In this document: in pieces, positions 1-6,168 of the stretch | Numbering within the stretch: position 1 is the stretch's first letter | Layout: each line of letters starts with the position of its first letter | Assembly (NCBI GenBank): GCA_023249695.1 | Contig: JAHFCD010000136.1 | Span: 1-6,602 of the forward strand | Length of the DNA stretch: 6,602 nt | Reading direction: 5' to 3' | Source of the DNA: Elusimicrobiota bacterium | Lineage (GTDB): Bacteria; Elusimicrobiota; Elusimicrobia; UBA1565; UBA9628 | Notes under the pieces: model-generated | The model's database searches: none | What the model was told of the DNA's origin: nothing | Seen by the model: only the letters and a program-made list of their open reading frames with translations | Position numbers and translations under genes: made by a program

Positions 1-198
1 AAGGTCTGCCGCTTCTGCGCGGAGAAGGTCCGCGACATCGACTTCAAGCAGATTCAGATTCTGCGCACCTTCACGACCGACACGGGCAAGATCTTGTCGG
101 CCCGCATCACGGGCAACTGCGCTTCGCATCAGCGCCAGCTCACCCGTTGCATCAAGCGCGCGCGCAATCTCGCGCTTCTGCCGTACGTCTCCCGATAG
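1..198 (+). CDS. rpsR: Small ribosomal subunit protein bS18, zinc-ribbon form (5' end missing)
   Basis: This is the last 65 residues of bS18, a small protein of the 30S platform that packs against bS6 and 16S rRNA. The frame is open from base 1 and stops at TAG 196-198. The start lies upstream of the window, and probably only about 10-20 residues are missing. Family hallmarks are visible: an ID-F-K segment followed by LR-F at visible residues 13-24, GKIL near 29-32, ITGNC at 36-40, HQRQL at 43-47 and the C-terminal [10 protein letters not shown] at 53-62. Cysteines at visible positions 3, 6 and 40, with His43 or Cys50 as a fourth ligand, mark the zinc-binding (C+) type; many bacteria, including E. 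coli, have lost these cysteines. rplI follows after 22 bases, the common rpsF-(ssb)-rpsR-rplI order. Identity is secure; zinc binding is inferred from the cysteine pattern. Confidence 0.96.
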   Translation, partial: KVCRFCAEKVRDIDFKQIQILRTFTTDTGKILSARITGNCASHQRQLTRCIKRARNLALLPYVSR

Positions 199-204
199 AG
201 CACC

Positions 205-210
205 AGAGGT
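205..210 (+). promoter_or_regulatory. Ribosome binding site of rplI
   Basis: AGAGGT lies 10 bases before the ATG at 221. It is the clearest Shine-Dalgarno match in the window and supports this start for rplI. Most downstream genes instead start by overlap with the gene before them and have weak or no such motif. Confidence 0.6.
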
Positions 211-220
211 AAGCACCGTC

Positions 221-667
221 ATGAAAATCATTCTTCGCAGCACCGTCGACAACCTCGGCCGCCCCGGCGACGTCAAGGACGTCAAGACCGGCTACGCCCG
301 CAACTACCTGCTCCCGCGCAAGCTCGCGGAGATGGCCACCGAGTCCTCCCTCAAGTATTGGGAGAAGGGCAAGGAAAAGCGCGCGACGCTCGTCGCCGCC
401 GACGTCAAGGTCGCCAAGGAGCTCGCGGAGAAGCTCGCCGGCGTCAATCTCTCCTTCTCGGTGCCGGCGTCCGAGGAAGGCAAGCTGTTCGGCTCGATCG
501 GCAAGGCCGATCTGCTGAAGAGCCTCAAAGCGGCGGGCTACGAGGTTCCGAAGAACGCGATCCACCTCGAGACCGCGATAAAGACCACGGGCGAGCATGA
601 AGTGTCCCTCCGGCTCCAGCCCGAGGTCATCGCCAAGGTCAAAGTCACCGTTACCGCGCGCGAGTAA
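221..667 (+). CDS. rplI: Large ribosomal subunit protein bL9
   Basis: This encodes bL9, a 148-residue 50S protein (E. coli: 149) that binds 23S rRNA near the L1 stalk and projects from the ribosome, helping to limit frame slippage. The N-terminal RNA-binding domain (about residues 1-40) carries the family signature: LG-PGDVKDVK at 12-22, then GYARNYLLP at 24-32. A charged, Lys/Glu-rich stretch at about 41-75 forms the long connecting helix. The C-terminal domain (about 77-148) contains GKLFGSI at 87-93 and a terminal segment with GEHEV at 124-128 and a valine-rich last strand. The ATG at 221 is supported by an upstream AGAGGT and by alignment of MKIIL with the family N terminus. It sits 22 bases after rpsR and 11 before dnaB, so it is very likely cotranscribed with both. 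Nothing is unusual in the protein. Confidence 0.98.
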   Translation: MKIILRSTVDNLGRPGDVKDVKTGYARNYLLPRKLAEMATESSLKYWEKGKEKRATLVAADVKVAKELAEKLAGVNLSFSVPASEEGKLFGSIGKADLLKSLKAAGYEVPKNAIHLETAIKTTGEHEVSLRLQPEVIAKVKVTVTARE

Positions 668-678
668 CCGCGGGGCGC

Positions 679-2076
679 ATGGCGCAAAATCCGTCCACGC
701 CTCCACAGGCCCTCGAGGCTGAAATGGCCGTCCTCGGCTCGATGCTCATCGAGAAAGAGGCGGCGGAGAAGGCTCTCGACCTCCTCCACGAGTCGGACTT
801 CTACCTCGACCCGCACAAGAGGATCTTCCGCTCGATCCACGTCCTGTTCGGCGCGGGGCAGGCGATCGACGCGGTCACGGTCTCCGAGGAGCTGCGCAAG
901 AAATCCGAGCTCGACGCCGTCGGCGGCGGAGCCTACCTCGCCGAGCTGATCAACAAGGTCACCACCGCCGCGCACGTCGAGTACTACGGCAAGCTCGTCA
1001 AGGAGAAGGCGATCCTGCGCGACCTCATCGCGGCCGCCACGGGCGTGGTCACCGCCTGCTACACGCAGGAGAAGGATCCCAAGCAGATCCTCGACGAGGC
1101 GCAGAGCTCGATCCTGAAGGTGTCGGAAAGGCAGACTTTGCAGGGCGTCGTCGAGATGAAGGACCTGGTCCACGAGGTCGTCGAGCAGATCGAGCGCGCG
1201 CACCACAGCAAGCAGGAGGTCACCGGCATCCCGACCGGCCTGCGCGCCTTCGACAAGATGACGACGGGTTTTCAAAAATCGGACCTTATTCTCATTGCCG
1301 CGCGGCCTTCTCAGGGGAAGACCGCGATCGCCTTGAACATGGTGGCGCACGCGGTGCTCGAGAAGAACATCCCCGTCCTCTTCTTCTCGCTCGAGATGAA
1401 CCGCCACGCGATCATGCAGCGCTTCATCGCCTCCGAGGCGAAGGTCAACCTCAAGGACATCCGCACCGGCTACTTCAAGCGCGACCGCTGGCAGGACCTG
1501 ACCGGGGCCGCCGCGCGCTTCTCCGAGGCGCCGCTGTTCATCAACGACAATCCCGGGATGACGGTCATGAACGTCCGCACGATCTCGCGCCAGCTGATGA
1601 CGCGCCTGCGCCAGGACAAGAAGGCGCTCGGGATGGTCGTCATCGACTACCTGCAGCTCCTTCGCGGCGGCGGCAGCGGACGCCAGGAGAACCGCCAGCA
1701 GGAGGTCTCCGAGATCTCCCGCGGCCTCAAGCAGCTCGCCCGCGAGCTGAACCTCCCCGTGATCGCGCTCTCCCAGCTCTCTCGCGCGAGCGAGGACAAG
1801 TCGCGCATCGATAATAAGCCCAAGCTTTCGGACCTTCGGGAATCCGGCTCGCTCGAGCAGGACGCCGACGTGGTGGCGATGATCCACCGCGAGGGCTACT
1901 ACAAGCCCAACGATCCCACGCTCGAGAACAAGGCCGAGATCATCATCGCCAAGCAGCGCCAGGGCCCGACCGGCTCGGTGCCCGTCACCTTCCTGCGCAG
2001 CATCACGCGCTTCGTCGACGAGACGAACACGGAAGAGCCCGTCGCCTTCGAGGAAACGCAGACTCAGTTCTCATAA
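679..2076 (+). CDS. dnaB: Replicative DNA helicase DnaB
   Basis: This encodes the hexameric 5'-3' helicase that unwinds DNA at the replication fork and recruits primase. At 465 residues it is full length (E. coli 471). The N-terminal collar domain spans about 8-115, with the typical ALEAE-AVLGSML opening and ARRIF-like DPHKRIF at 44-50. A linker helix follows, then the RecA-like domain from about 183. Visible motifs are Walker A ARPSQGKT at 208-215 (Lys214), the catalytic Glu239 in FFSLEM, Walker B VVIDYLQLL at 320-328 (Asp323), ALSQLSR at 363-369, LSDLRESGSLEQDAD at 383-397, and AKQRQGPTG at 424-432 supplying the arginine finger (Arg427). There is no intein. The gene begins 11 bases after rplI with only a weak GGGG upstream, and its TAA overlaps the alr ATG by one base. 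Two short patches of AT-rich codons, around 1268-1292 and 1808-1826, stand out against the GC-rich background. Confidence 0.98.
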   Translation: MAQNPSTPPQALEAEMAVLGSMLIEKEAAEKALDLLHESDFYLDPHKRIFRSIHVLFGAGQAIDAVTVSEELRKKSELDAVGGGAYLAELINKVTTAAHVEYYGKLVKEKAILRDLIAAATGVVTACYTQEKDPKQILDEAQSSILKVSERQTLQGVVEMKDLVHEVVEQIERAHHSKQEVTGIPTGLRAFDKMTTGFQKSDLILIAARPSQGKTAIALNMVAHAVLEKNIPVLFFSLEMNRHAIMQRFIASEAKVNLKDIRTGYFKRDRWQDLTGAAARFSEAPLFINDNPGMTVMNVRTISRQLMTRLRQDKKALGMVVIDYLQLLRGGGSGRQENRQQEVSEISRGLKQLARELNLPVIALSQLSRASEDKSRIDNKPKLSDLRESGSLEQDADVVAMIHREGYYKPNDPTLENKAEIIIAKQRQGPTGSVPVTFLRSITRFVDETNTEEPVAFEETQTQFS

Positions 2077-3182
2077 TGAGGCGCTTCTTCCGGCCCACCT
2101 GGGCTGAAATCGACCTGGGCGCGCTCGTCGGAAATCTCCGCCTCCTGCGCAAGCGCGTGGGCCCCCGCGTGAAGATCATGTTCGTCGTGAAGGCCAACGC
2201 GTACGGCCACGACGCCGTGCTCTGCGCGCTCGCCGCGCAGAAGGCGCGCGCGGCGGACTGGCTCGGCGTGTCCTCGGTCGAGGAGGGGCTGGCGCTGCGC
2301 TCCGCCGGGGTCAAGCTGCCCGTCCTGGTCCTCGGCTCCCTGTACCCCTTCGAGAGCGTGCTCGCCGCCGCCGCGCACGATCTGACCCCGATCGTCGCCT
2401 CCCTCGAGTCCGCCAAGCGCGTGGCCGAGGCGGCCTTGCGCCTGCGTCGCCGCATCGACATTCACGTGAAGGTGGACACCGGCATGGGCCGCATCGGCCT
2501 GCGTCCGGAGGCCGCGCTGGCCCTGATCCGGAACCTGTCCGTCCTCAAGGGAATCCGGGTCCAGGGAATCCTGACCCACATGGCCAAGGCCGAGAACGAC
2601 GCGGCTTTCACGGGACGTCAGCTTTCGGCGTTCAAACGGGTATTGAAAGCCTTGGACAAGGAAGGCCTCCGCCCCCCGCTCGCCCATGCCGCCAACTCCG
2701 CGGCGGCGCTGCGCCAGCCCGCCTCCCGGTTCGACATGGTGCGTCCGGGCCTGGCCGCCTACGGCCTCGTCGAAGGCTTCACCCCGGTGCTGACCCTGAA
2801 GAGCAAGATTGTGTATATTAAAACGGCGCCGCGAGGCGCCACCGTGAGCTATGGCGCGACCTGGAGGGCCAAGCGTGTCAGCCGCATCGCGACCTTGCCG
2901 ATCGGCTACGGCGACGGCTATGTCCGCGCCCTCTCGAACCGGGCCTCGGTCCTCGTCGGCGGCAAGCGCTGCCCCGTCGTCGGCCGGGTCACGATGGACC
3001 AGACCATGATCGACGTGACCGGCGCGCCCGGCGCCCGCGTCGGAGACGACGCCGTGCTGATCGGCCGCCAGGACGGCGCGGCCGTGACCGCTGCGGAGCT
3101 GGCGCGCCATTGCGGCACCATCCCGTACGAGATCGTGACCGCGCTGACGAGCCGCGTGCCGCGCGTGGGGGCCGGCCGGTGA
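2076..3182 (+). CDS. alr: Alanine racemase
   Basis: This PLP enzyme interconverts L- and D-alanine in the cytoplasm and supplies D-Ala for peptidoglycan. It has 368 residues, the normal length. The TIM-barrel domain (about 1-240) opens with WAEIDL at 9-14 and holds the PLP lysine, Lys39, in VVKANAYGHD (37-46). The phosphate- and carboxylate-binding regions show VKVDTGMGRIG at 131-141. The C-terminal beta domain carries the second catalytic base, Tyr259, in VSYGATW (257-263), then GYGDGY at 277-282, the MDQTMIDV substrate-entry segment at 307-314, and the closing YEIVTALTSRVPR at 351-363. Lys39 sits at the same number as in the Geobacillus stearothermophilus enzyme. The ATG shares its first base with the dnaB stop, and the alr stop overlaps mlaE by four bases. 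dnaB-alr adjacency is common in bacteria. Codons 245-250 are unusually AT-rich, which may reflect an embedded promoter. Confidence 0.97.
   Translation: MRRFFRPTWAEIDLGALVGNLRLLRKRVGPRVKIMFVVKANAYGHDAVLCALAAQKARAADWLGVSSVEEGLALRSAGVKLPVLVLGSLYPFESVLAAAAHDLTPIVASLESAKRVAEAALRLRRRIDIHVKVDTGMGRIGLRPEAALALIRNLSVLKGIRVQGILTHMAKAENDAAFTGRQLSAFKRVLKALDKEGLRPPLAHAANSAAALRQPASRFDMVRPGLAAYGLVEGFTPVLTLKSKIVYIKTAPRGATVSYGATWRAKRVSRIATLPIGYGDGYVRALSNRASVLVGGKRCPVVGRVTMDQTMIDVTGAPGARVGDDAVLIGRQDGAAVTAAELARHCGTIPYEIVTALTSRVPRVGAGR
2790..2819 (+). promoter_or_regulatory. Possible internal promoter inside alr, upstream of mlaEFD
   Basis: CTGACC at 2790-2795 (four of six matches to TTGACA) is followed after 18 bases by TATATT at 2814-2819 (five of six to TATAAT). 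The -10 lies in one of the few AT-rich patches of the gene, where Ile-Val-Tyr-Ile-Lys use ATT, GTG, TAT, ATT and AAA although G/C-ending synonyms dominate elsewhere. It is about 360 bases before mlaE and could drive the mla genes separately from dnaB-alr. This is prediction by eye only; a chance match remains likely. Confidence 0.25.
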
Positions 3183-3967
3183 GCGGCGCGATCCACGCCT
3201 TCGGCAAGCTGATCCTCGAGGGCGCTGAGGAGACGGGCCAGTTTTCCTTCCTCGTGCGCTCGACGTTCGGCTGGATGACGAGCTACCGCATCGAGTGGCG
3301 CCAGACCTTGATCCAGATGGTCCGCGTCGGCGTCGAGTCCCTGCCCGTCACCGCGATGACCGCCTTCTTCACGGGCATGGTGCTCGCGCTGCAGACCGGC
3401 GCGTCCTCGAAGCACTTCTTCAATGAACCGTTGTTCGTGGGGACCGTCGTCGCCTTCTCCCTCGTCATGGAACTGGCGCCCGTCATGACCGCGATCGTCG
3501 TCGCCGGCCGCGCGGGCGCCGCGATCGCCGCCGAGCTCGGCACGATGAAGGTGACCGAGCAGATCGACGCGCTGTACACCCTCGGCACCGACCCGATCCG
3601 CTACCTCGTGATCCCGCGCTTCATCGCCTTCATGCTCGTGCTCCCGCTGCTCACCGTCGCCTCCGACTTCACCGGCATCTTCGGCGGCTACCTCGTGGCC
3701 CACGCGAAATACCAGATTCCCGCGACCGTGTACTGGCACGACATCACGAACAACATGGAGATCCGCCACTTTGTGCACGGCTTCCTCAAGACCTTCGTGT
3801 TCGCGGCGGTCGTCTCGCTGGTGTCGTGCTTCAAGGGCGTCACGACCCGCGGCGGCGCCGAGGGCGTGGGCAAGGCCACGACCGCCGCCGTCGTGATCAG
3901 CATGGTCCTCATCCTCGTGCTGGACTACTTCGCGACCGCGGTGCTCAACGCGTTCGGGATCACCTGA
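3179..3967 (+). CDS. mlaE: MlaE-type phospholipid ABC transporter permease
   Basis: This is the inner-membrane permease of an Mla lipid transporter; it binds the MCE protein MlaD on the periplasmic side and the ATPase MlaF in the cytoplasm. I chose the GTG at 3179, giving 262 residues (E. coli MlaE 260). An ATG 69 bases upstream would add an Arg-rich, non-hydrophobic leader lying inside alr. GGGGG at 3167-3171 may serve as the ribosome site. The family signature is clear: ELAPVMTAIVVAGRAGAAIA at 98-117, followed by AELGTMKVTEQIDAL at 118-132. Hydrophobic segments lie at about 54-72, 87-117, 144-172, 201-219 and 236-258, after an N-terminal amphipathic region that typically lies along the membrane. 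It overlaps alr by four bases (GTGA) and mlaF by one (TGATG). The family also includes plant TGD1 and actinobacterial YrbE; the immediate mlaF-mlaD context supports the Mla assignment. Confidence 0.95.
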   Translation: MSGAIHAFGKLILEGAEETGQFSFLVRSTFGWMTSYRIEWRQTLIQMVRVGVESLPVTAMTAFFTGMVLALQTGASSKHFFNEPLFVGTVVAFSLVMELAPVMTAIVVAGRAGAAIAAELGTMKVTEQIDALYTLGTDPIRYLVIPRFIAFMLVLPLLTVASDFTGIFGGYLVAHAKYQIPATVYWHDITNNMEIRHFVHGFLKTFVFAAVVSLVSCFKGVTTRGGAEGVGKATTAAVVISMVLILVLDYFATAVLNAFGIT

Positions 3968-4767
3968 TGATCGACGCCGAGGGAGTGGTCAAGCGTTTCG
4001 GACCCCGCACCATCCTGCGCGGCATCGACATACGCGTGGAGACCGGCGAGACGCTCGTCATCATCGGCGGCTCCGGCTGCGGCAAGTCCACCTTTCTCAA
4101 GTGCGTGATCGGCCTCCACCATCCCGACTCCGGCAAGATCGTCGTGGACGGCGTCAACGTGGCCGACCTCAAGACCGAACGCGAGATCGCCGACTATCGC
4201 CGCAAGTTCGGCTACCTGTTTCAGGAAGGCGCCCTTTTCGACTCGATGACCGTCTGGGAGAACATCACCTTCGGCCTGCGCTACCTGACCGACATCCCGA
4301 CGGGCAAGTACCGCAAGATCGCCTCGGATTGCCTGGCCCTCGTCGGGCTCAAGGACGTCGAGGATTTCAAGCCCTCCGAGCTCTCCGGCGGCATGAAAAA
4401 GCGCGTCGCGCTCGCCCGGGCCATCGCCGCCCAGCCTTCGTACATTTTGTATGATGAGCCCACGACGGGCTTGGATCCGATCATGACGGACGTCATCGCC
4501 GATTTGATCCTGGATCTCCAGAAGCAGCTGAAGGTGACGGCGATCGCCGTCACGCACGACATGAAGGCGGCGTACAAGGTCGCCAGCCGCATCGCGATGT
4601 TTCACGAGGGGAAAGTGCTTCAGGTCGCGCATCCGGAAATCATCAAGATCAGCGAAAATCCTTACGTGCGCCAGTTCGTCGACGGCAAGAGTGAAGGCCC
4701 GATCAAGATGAAGCTCAAGGAATTCGAGGCGGAAGGCGCATCCAACCACGTGGCCAAGAAAAGCTGA
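3967..4767 (+). CDS. mlaF: MlaF-type ATP-binding protein of the phospholipid transporter
   Basis: This is the cytoplasmic ATPase that powers MlaE. It has 266 residues (E. coli MlaF 269). All ABC motifs are present: Walker A GGSGCGKST at 34-42, Q-loop Gln86 in FQEGALFDS, signature LSGGMKKR at 139-146, Walker B YILYDEP at 159-165 with catalytic Glu164, D-loop GLDP at 168-171, and switch His197 in VTHDM. The FQEGALFDSMTVWENI stretch and the C-terminal VRQFVDG (234-240) are characteristic of the MlaF branch rather than of importers for small solutes. The last 25 residues form a charged tail ending in AKKS. The ATG shares its A with the mlaE stop (TGATG), and the upstream extension in the same frame is an Arg-rich shadow of mlaE. 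No MlaB-like STAS protein, which stabilises MlaF in E. coli, is encoded nearby. Confidence 0.96.
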   Translation: MIDAEGVVKRFGPRTILRGIDIRVETGETLVIIGGSGCGKSTFLKCVIGLHHPDSGKIVVDGVNVADLKTEREIADYRRKFGYLFQEGALFDSMTVWENITFGLRYLTDIPTGKYRKIASDCLALVGLKDVEDFKPSELSGGMKKRVALARAIAAQPSYILYDEPTTGLDPIMTDVIADLILDLQKQLKVTAIAVTHDMKAAYKVASRIAMFHEGKVLQVAHPEIIKISENPYVRQFVDGKSEGPIKMKLKEFEAEGASNHVAKKS

Positions 4768-6098
4768 TGATGTCTCTCGAGACCAAGGTCGGCGCGTTCG
4801 TCCTGGGCGGCCTCACCTTGCTCGCCACCGCCATTTTCCTGCTCGGCGACGTTTCCTTCGAGAAGCGCTACACCCTCTACGGCCAGTTCTCCGACGTCGC
4901 CAACCTCTCCAAGGACGCCCCGGTCAAGCTCTCCGGCGTCGAGGTCGGCCAGGTCCGCTCGATCGAGCTCGTCGACGGCGGCGCGCGCGTGATCATGTCG
5001 ATCCGCAAGGGCGTCGACATCTACAACGACGCGCTGTTCCAGATCGGCTCGACCGGCATCATCGGCTCCAAGTACCTTCAGGTGGACCAGGGCTCGCGCG
5101 CGAAGGGCGTGATCCCGGCCAACTCGACCGTCCGCGGCGAGGATCCCGTCTCCATCGAGCGGTCGCTGACCAAGGCGCTGGCCAAGGTCGAGAAGCTCCT
5201 CGACGGCTTCACGAAGGAAGGCCCGCGCGGCACGCTCGCCGACAACCTGACGGAGACCGTCGCCAACGTCCGCGAGATGACGGCCAACCTCAACGACCTC
5301 ATCGAGACCAGCAAGCCCAAGCTCGAGAAGGCGCTCGGCCGCACCGACGACATCACCCAGAAGCTCGACGACCTGCTGGCCAAGTCCAACACGATGATGG
5401 CGAGCCTGGAGACGAGCAAGGGCGCCGTCGGCGCGCTGCTCCACGACGAGAAGGTCAAGGAGGACGTCAAGGAGACCATCGCCTCGGTCAAGGAAGCCGC
5501 CGGCACGGCCAAGGACGTGCTCGGCCGCATCACGCAGTTCAAGGTCTACTGGAACTACGACTGGCGCTACGAGCACGCGGTGCGCACCTCCCGCGTGGAC
5601 ATCGGCCTCAAGATCTCCCCGCGCGAGGGCCGCTACTACTACGTCGGCGGCTCGAACATGGCCAACATCTCCGACGAGAAGCGGGGCAAGGTCACCGATT
5701 ACGCCCAGCCCAACAAGGCCGACGCGCTCCTCGGCTGGGAGGGCAGCTGGTACGACGTCGGCATCGGCGTGATCCGCTCCGGCGGCGGCGGGCGCGTGAC
5801 CCTGACGCCTTTCCACAAGGACCCGATTCTGGGCCGCCTCTCCGTCGTGGCGCAGGCGCACGACTTCGGCCGCAACCGCACGATCGAAGGCCGGCGGTTC
5901 TCCAAGCCCGCCTACGACCTCGGCGCGCTGGTCAAGGTCCACAAGTACGTCAGCGTCGGCGGCCGCGTCGAGGACATTCAGGAGGTCCCGCGCTACCAGA
6001 CCTGGCTGAAGGTCGCCTTCGAGGACACCGACATCGCCTACCTGTTCGGCATGGTGTCGTTCGGCGCGGCCGGAAGCAAGGGCCGCTCGAAGAAGTAG
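4767..6098 (+). CDS. mlaD: Elongated MlaD: MCE domain, helical arm and C-terminal beta-rich (probable outer-membrane barrel) domain
   Basis: This is the lipid-binding MCE subunit of the Mla transporter, 443 residues against about 180 in E. coli. A single membrane helix spans about 8-27. The MCE domain covers about 36-110, with VKLSGVEVGQVRSIEL at 53-68 and the STGIIGSKYLQVDQGS core at 95-110. Residues 127-257 are mostly helical; 234, 238, 241, 245, 248, 252 and 255 are apolar in a regular 4-3 pattern, and Pro184 and Gly219/222 are likely breaks. From 258 the sequence becomes beta-rich, with about ten alternating, Tyr/Trp-rich segments and Gly/Asp turns, ending YLFGMVSFG and a basic tail. This order matches the Veillonella parvula MlaD that bridges both membranes. 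Known: MCE and transporter role. Inferred: that the C-terminal part is an outer-membrane barrel. ATG codons at 4767 and 4770 are both possible; 4767 overlaps the mlaF stop. Confidence 0.92.
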   Translation: MMSLETKVGAFVLGGLTLLATAIFLLGDVSFEKRYTLYGQFSDVANLSKDAPVKLSGVEVGQVRSIELVDGGARVIMSIRKGVDIYNDALFQIGSTGIIGSKYLQVDQGSRAKGVIPANSTVRGEDPVSIERSLTKALAKVEKLLDGFTKEGPRGTLADNLTETVANVREMTANLNDLIETSKPKLEKALGRTDDITQKLDDLLAKSNTMMASLETSKGAVGALLHDEKVKEDVKETIASVKEAAGTAKDVLGRITQFKVYWNYDWRYEHAVRTSRVDIGLKISPREGRYYYVGGSNMANISDEKRGKVTDYAQPNKADALLGWEGSWYDVGIGVIRSGGGGRVTLTPFHKDPILGRLSVVAQAHDFGRNRTIEGRRFSKPAYDLGALVKVHKYVSVGGRVEDIQEVPRYQTWLKVAFEDTDIAYLFGMVSFGAAGSKGRSKK

Positions 6099-6101
6099 CC
6101 G

Positions 6102-6121
6102 GACGGTTTCCAAAAACCGTC
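6102..6121 (+). terminator. Hairpin just after mlaD, possible end of the operon
   Basis: GACGGTTT (6102-6109) pairs perfectly with AAACCGTC (6114-6121) around a CCAA loop, starting four bases after the mlaD stop. There is no T-run after it, so it is not a standard intrinsic terminator. It could stabilise the 3' end of the mRNA or act as a weak terminator. An alternative pairing of 6099-6106 with 6137-6144 would exclude it. Confidence 0.45.
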
Positions 6122-6156
6122 GCGCCGCCGCGATGGCCGTCCGGGGGCCGATCTGC

Positions 6157-6162
6157 TATAAG
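6157..6162 (+). promoter_or_regulatory. -10-like box placing the transcription start on the next gene's ATG
   Basis: TATAAG sits in the sequence GCTATAAG. With usual spacing (-12 to -7) the first transcribed base would be 6169, the A of the ATG of the downstream gene, so the mRNA would be leaderless. No Shine-Dalgarno motif precedes that ATG, which agrees. No convincing -35 box is seen 16-18 bases upstream. The same GCTATA core recurs in the promoter at the end of the window. Confidence 0.45.
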
Positions 6163-6168
6163 AGCCTT

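Noticed and set aside
668..678. Possible terminator or promoter between rplI and dnaB
   Set aside because: Only 11 bases separate the genes, with no stable inverted repeat and no promoter-like boxes.
3110..3178. Upstream ATG extension of mlaE
   Set aside because: It adds 23 Arg-rich residues inside alr. The GTG at 3179 gives the normal family length and the usual 4-base overlap.
3826..3966. Upstream ATG extension of mlaF
   Set aside because: It adds 47 Arg/His/Gly-rich residues lying within mlaE. The ATG at 3967 matches the MlaF N terminus and a TGATG junction.
4450..4455. TATGAT in mlaF as an internal promoter
   Set aside because: It lies in the conserved Walker B coding stretch and no -35-like hexamer is present 16-18 bases upstream.
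4662..6113. Long open frame on the - strand covering all of mlaD (and similar ones opposite dnaB, alr and mlaF)
   Set aside because: High GC with G/C-ending codons keeps antisense frames open. The translations are Arg/Asp/Leu/Ala-rich and low in complexity with no recognisable motif, while the + strand genes have complete family signatures.
6133..6168. Upstream ATG for the small secreted protein
   Set aside because: It would place 12 polar residues ahead of a well-formed signal peptide and would lie upstream of the -10-like box.
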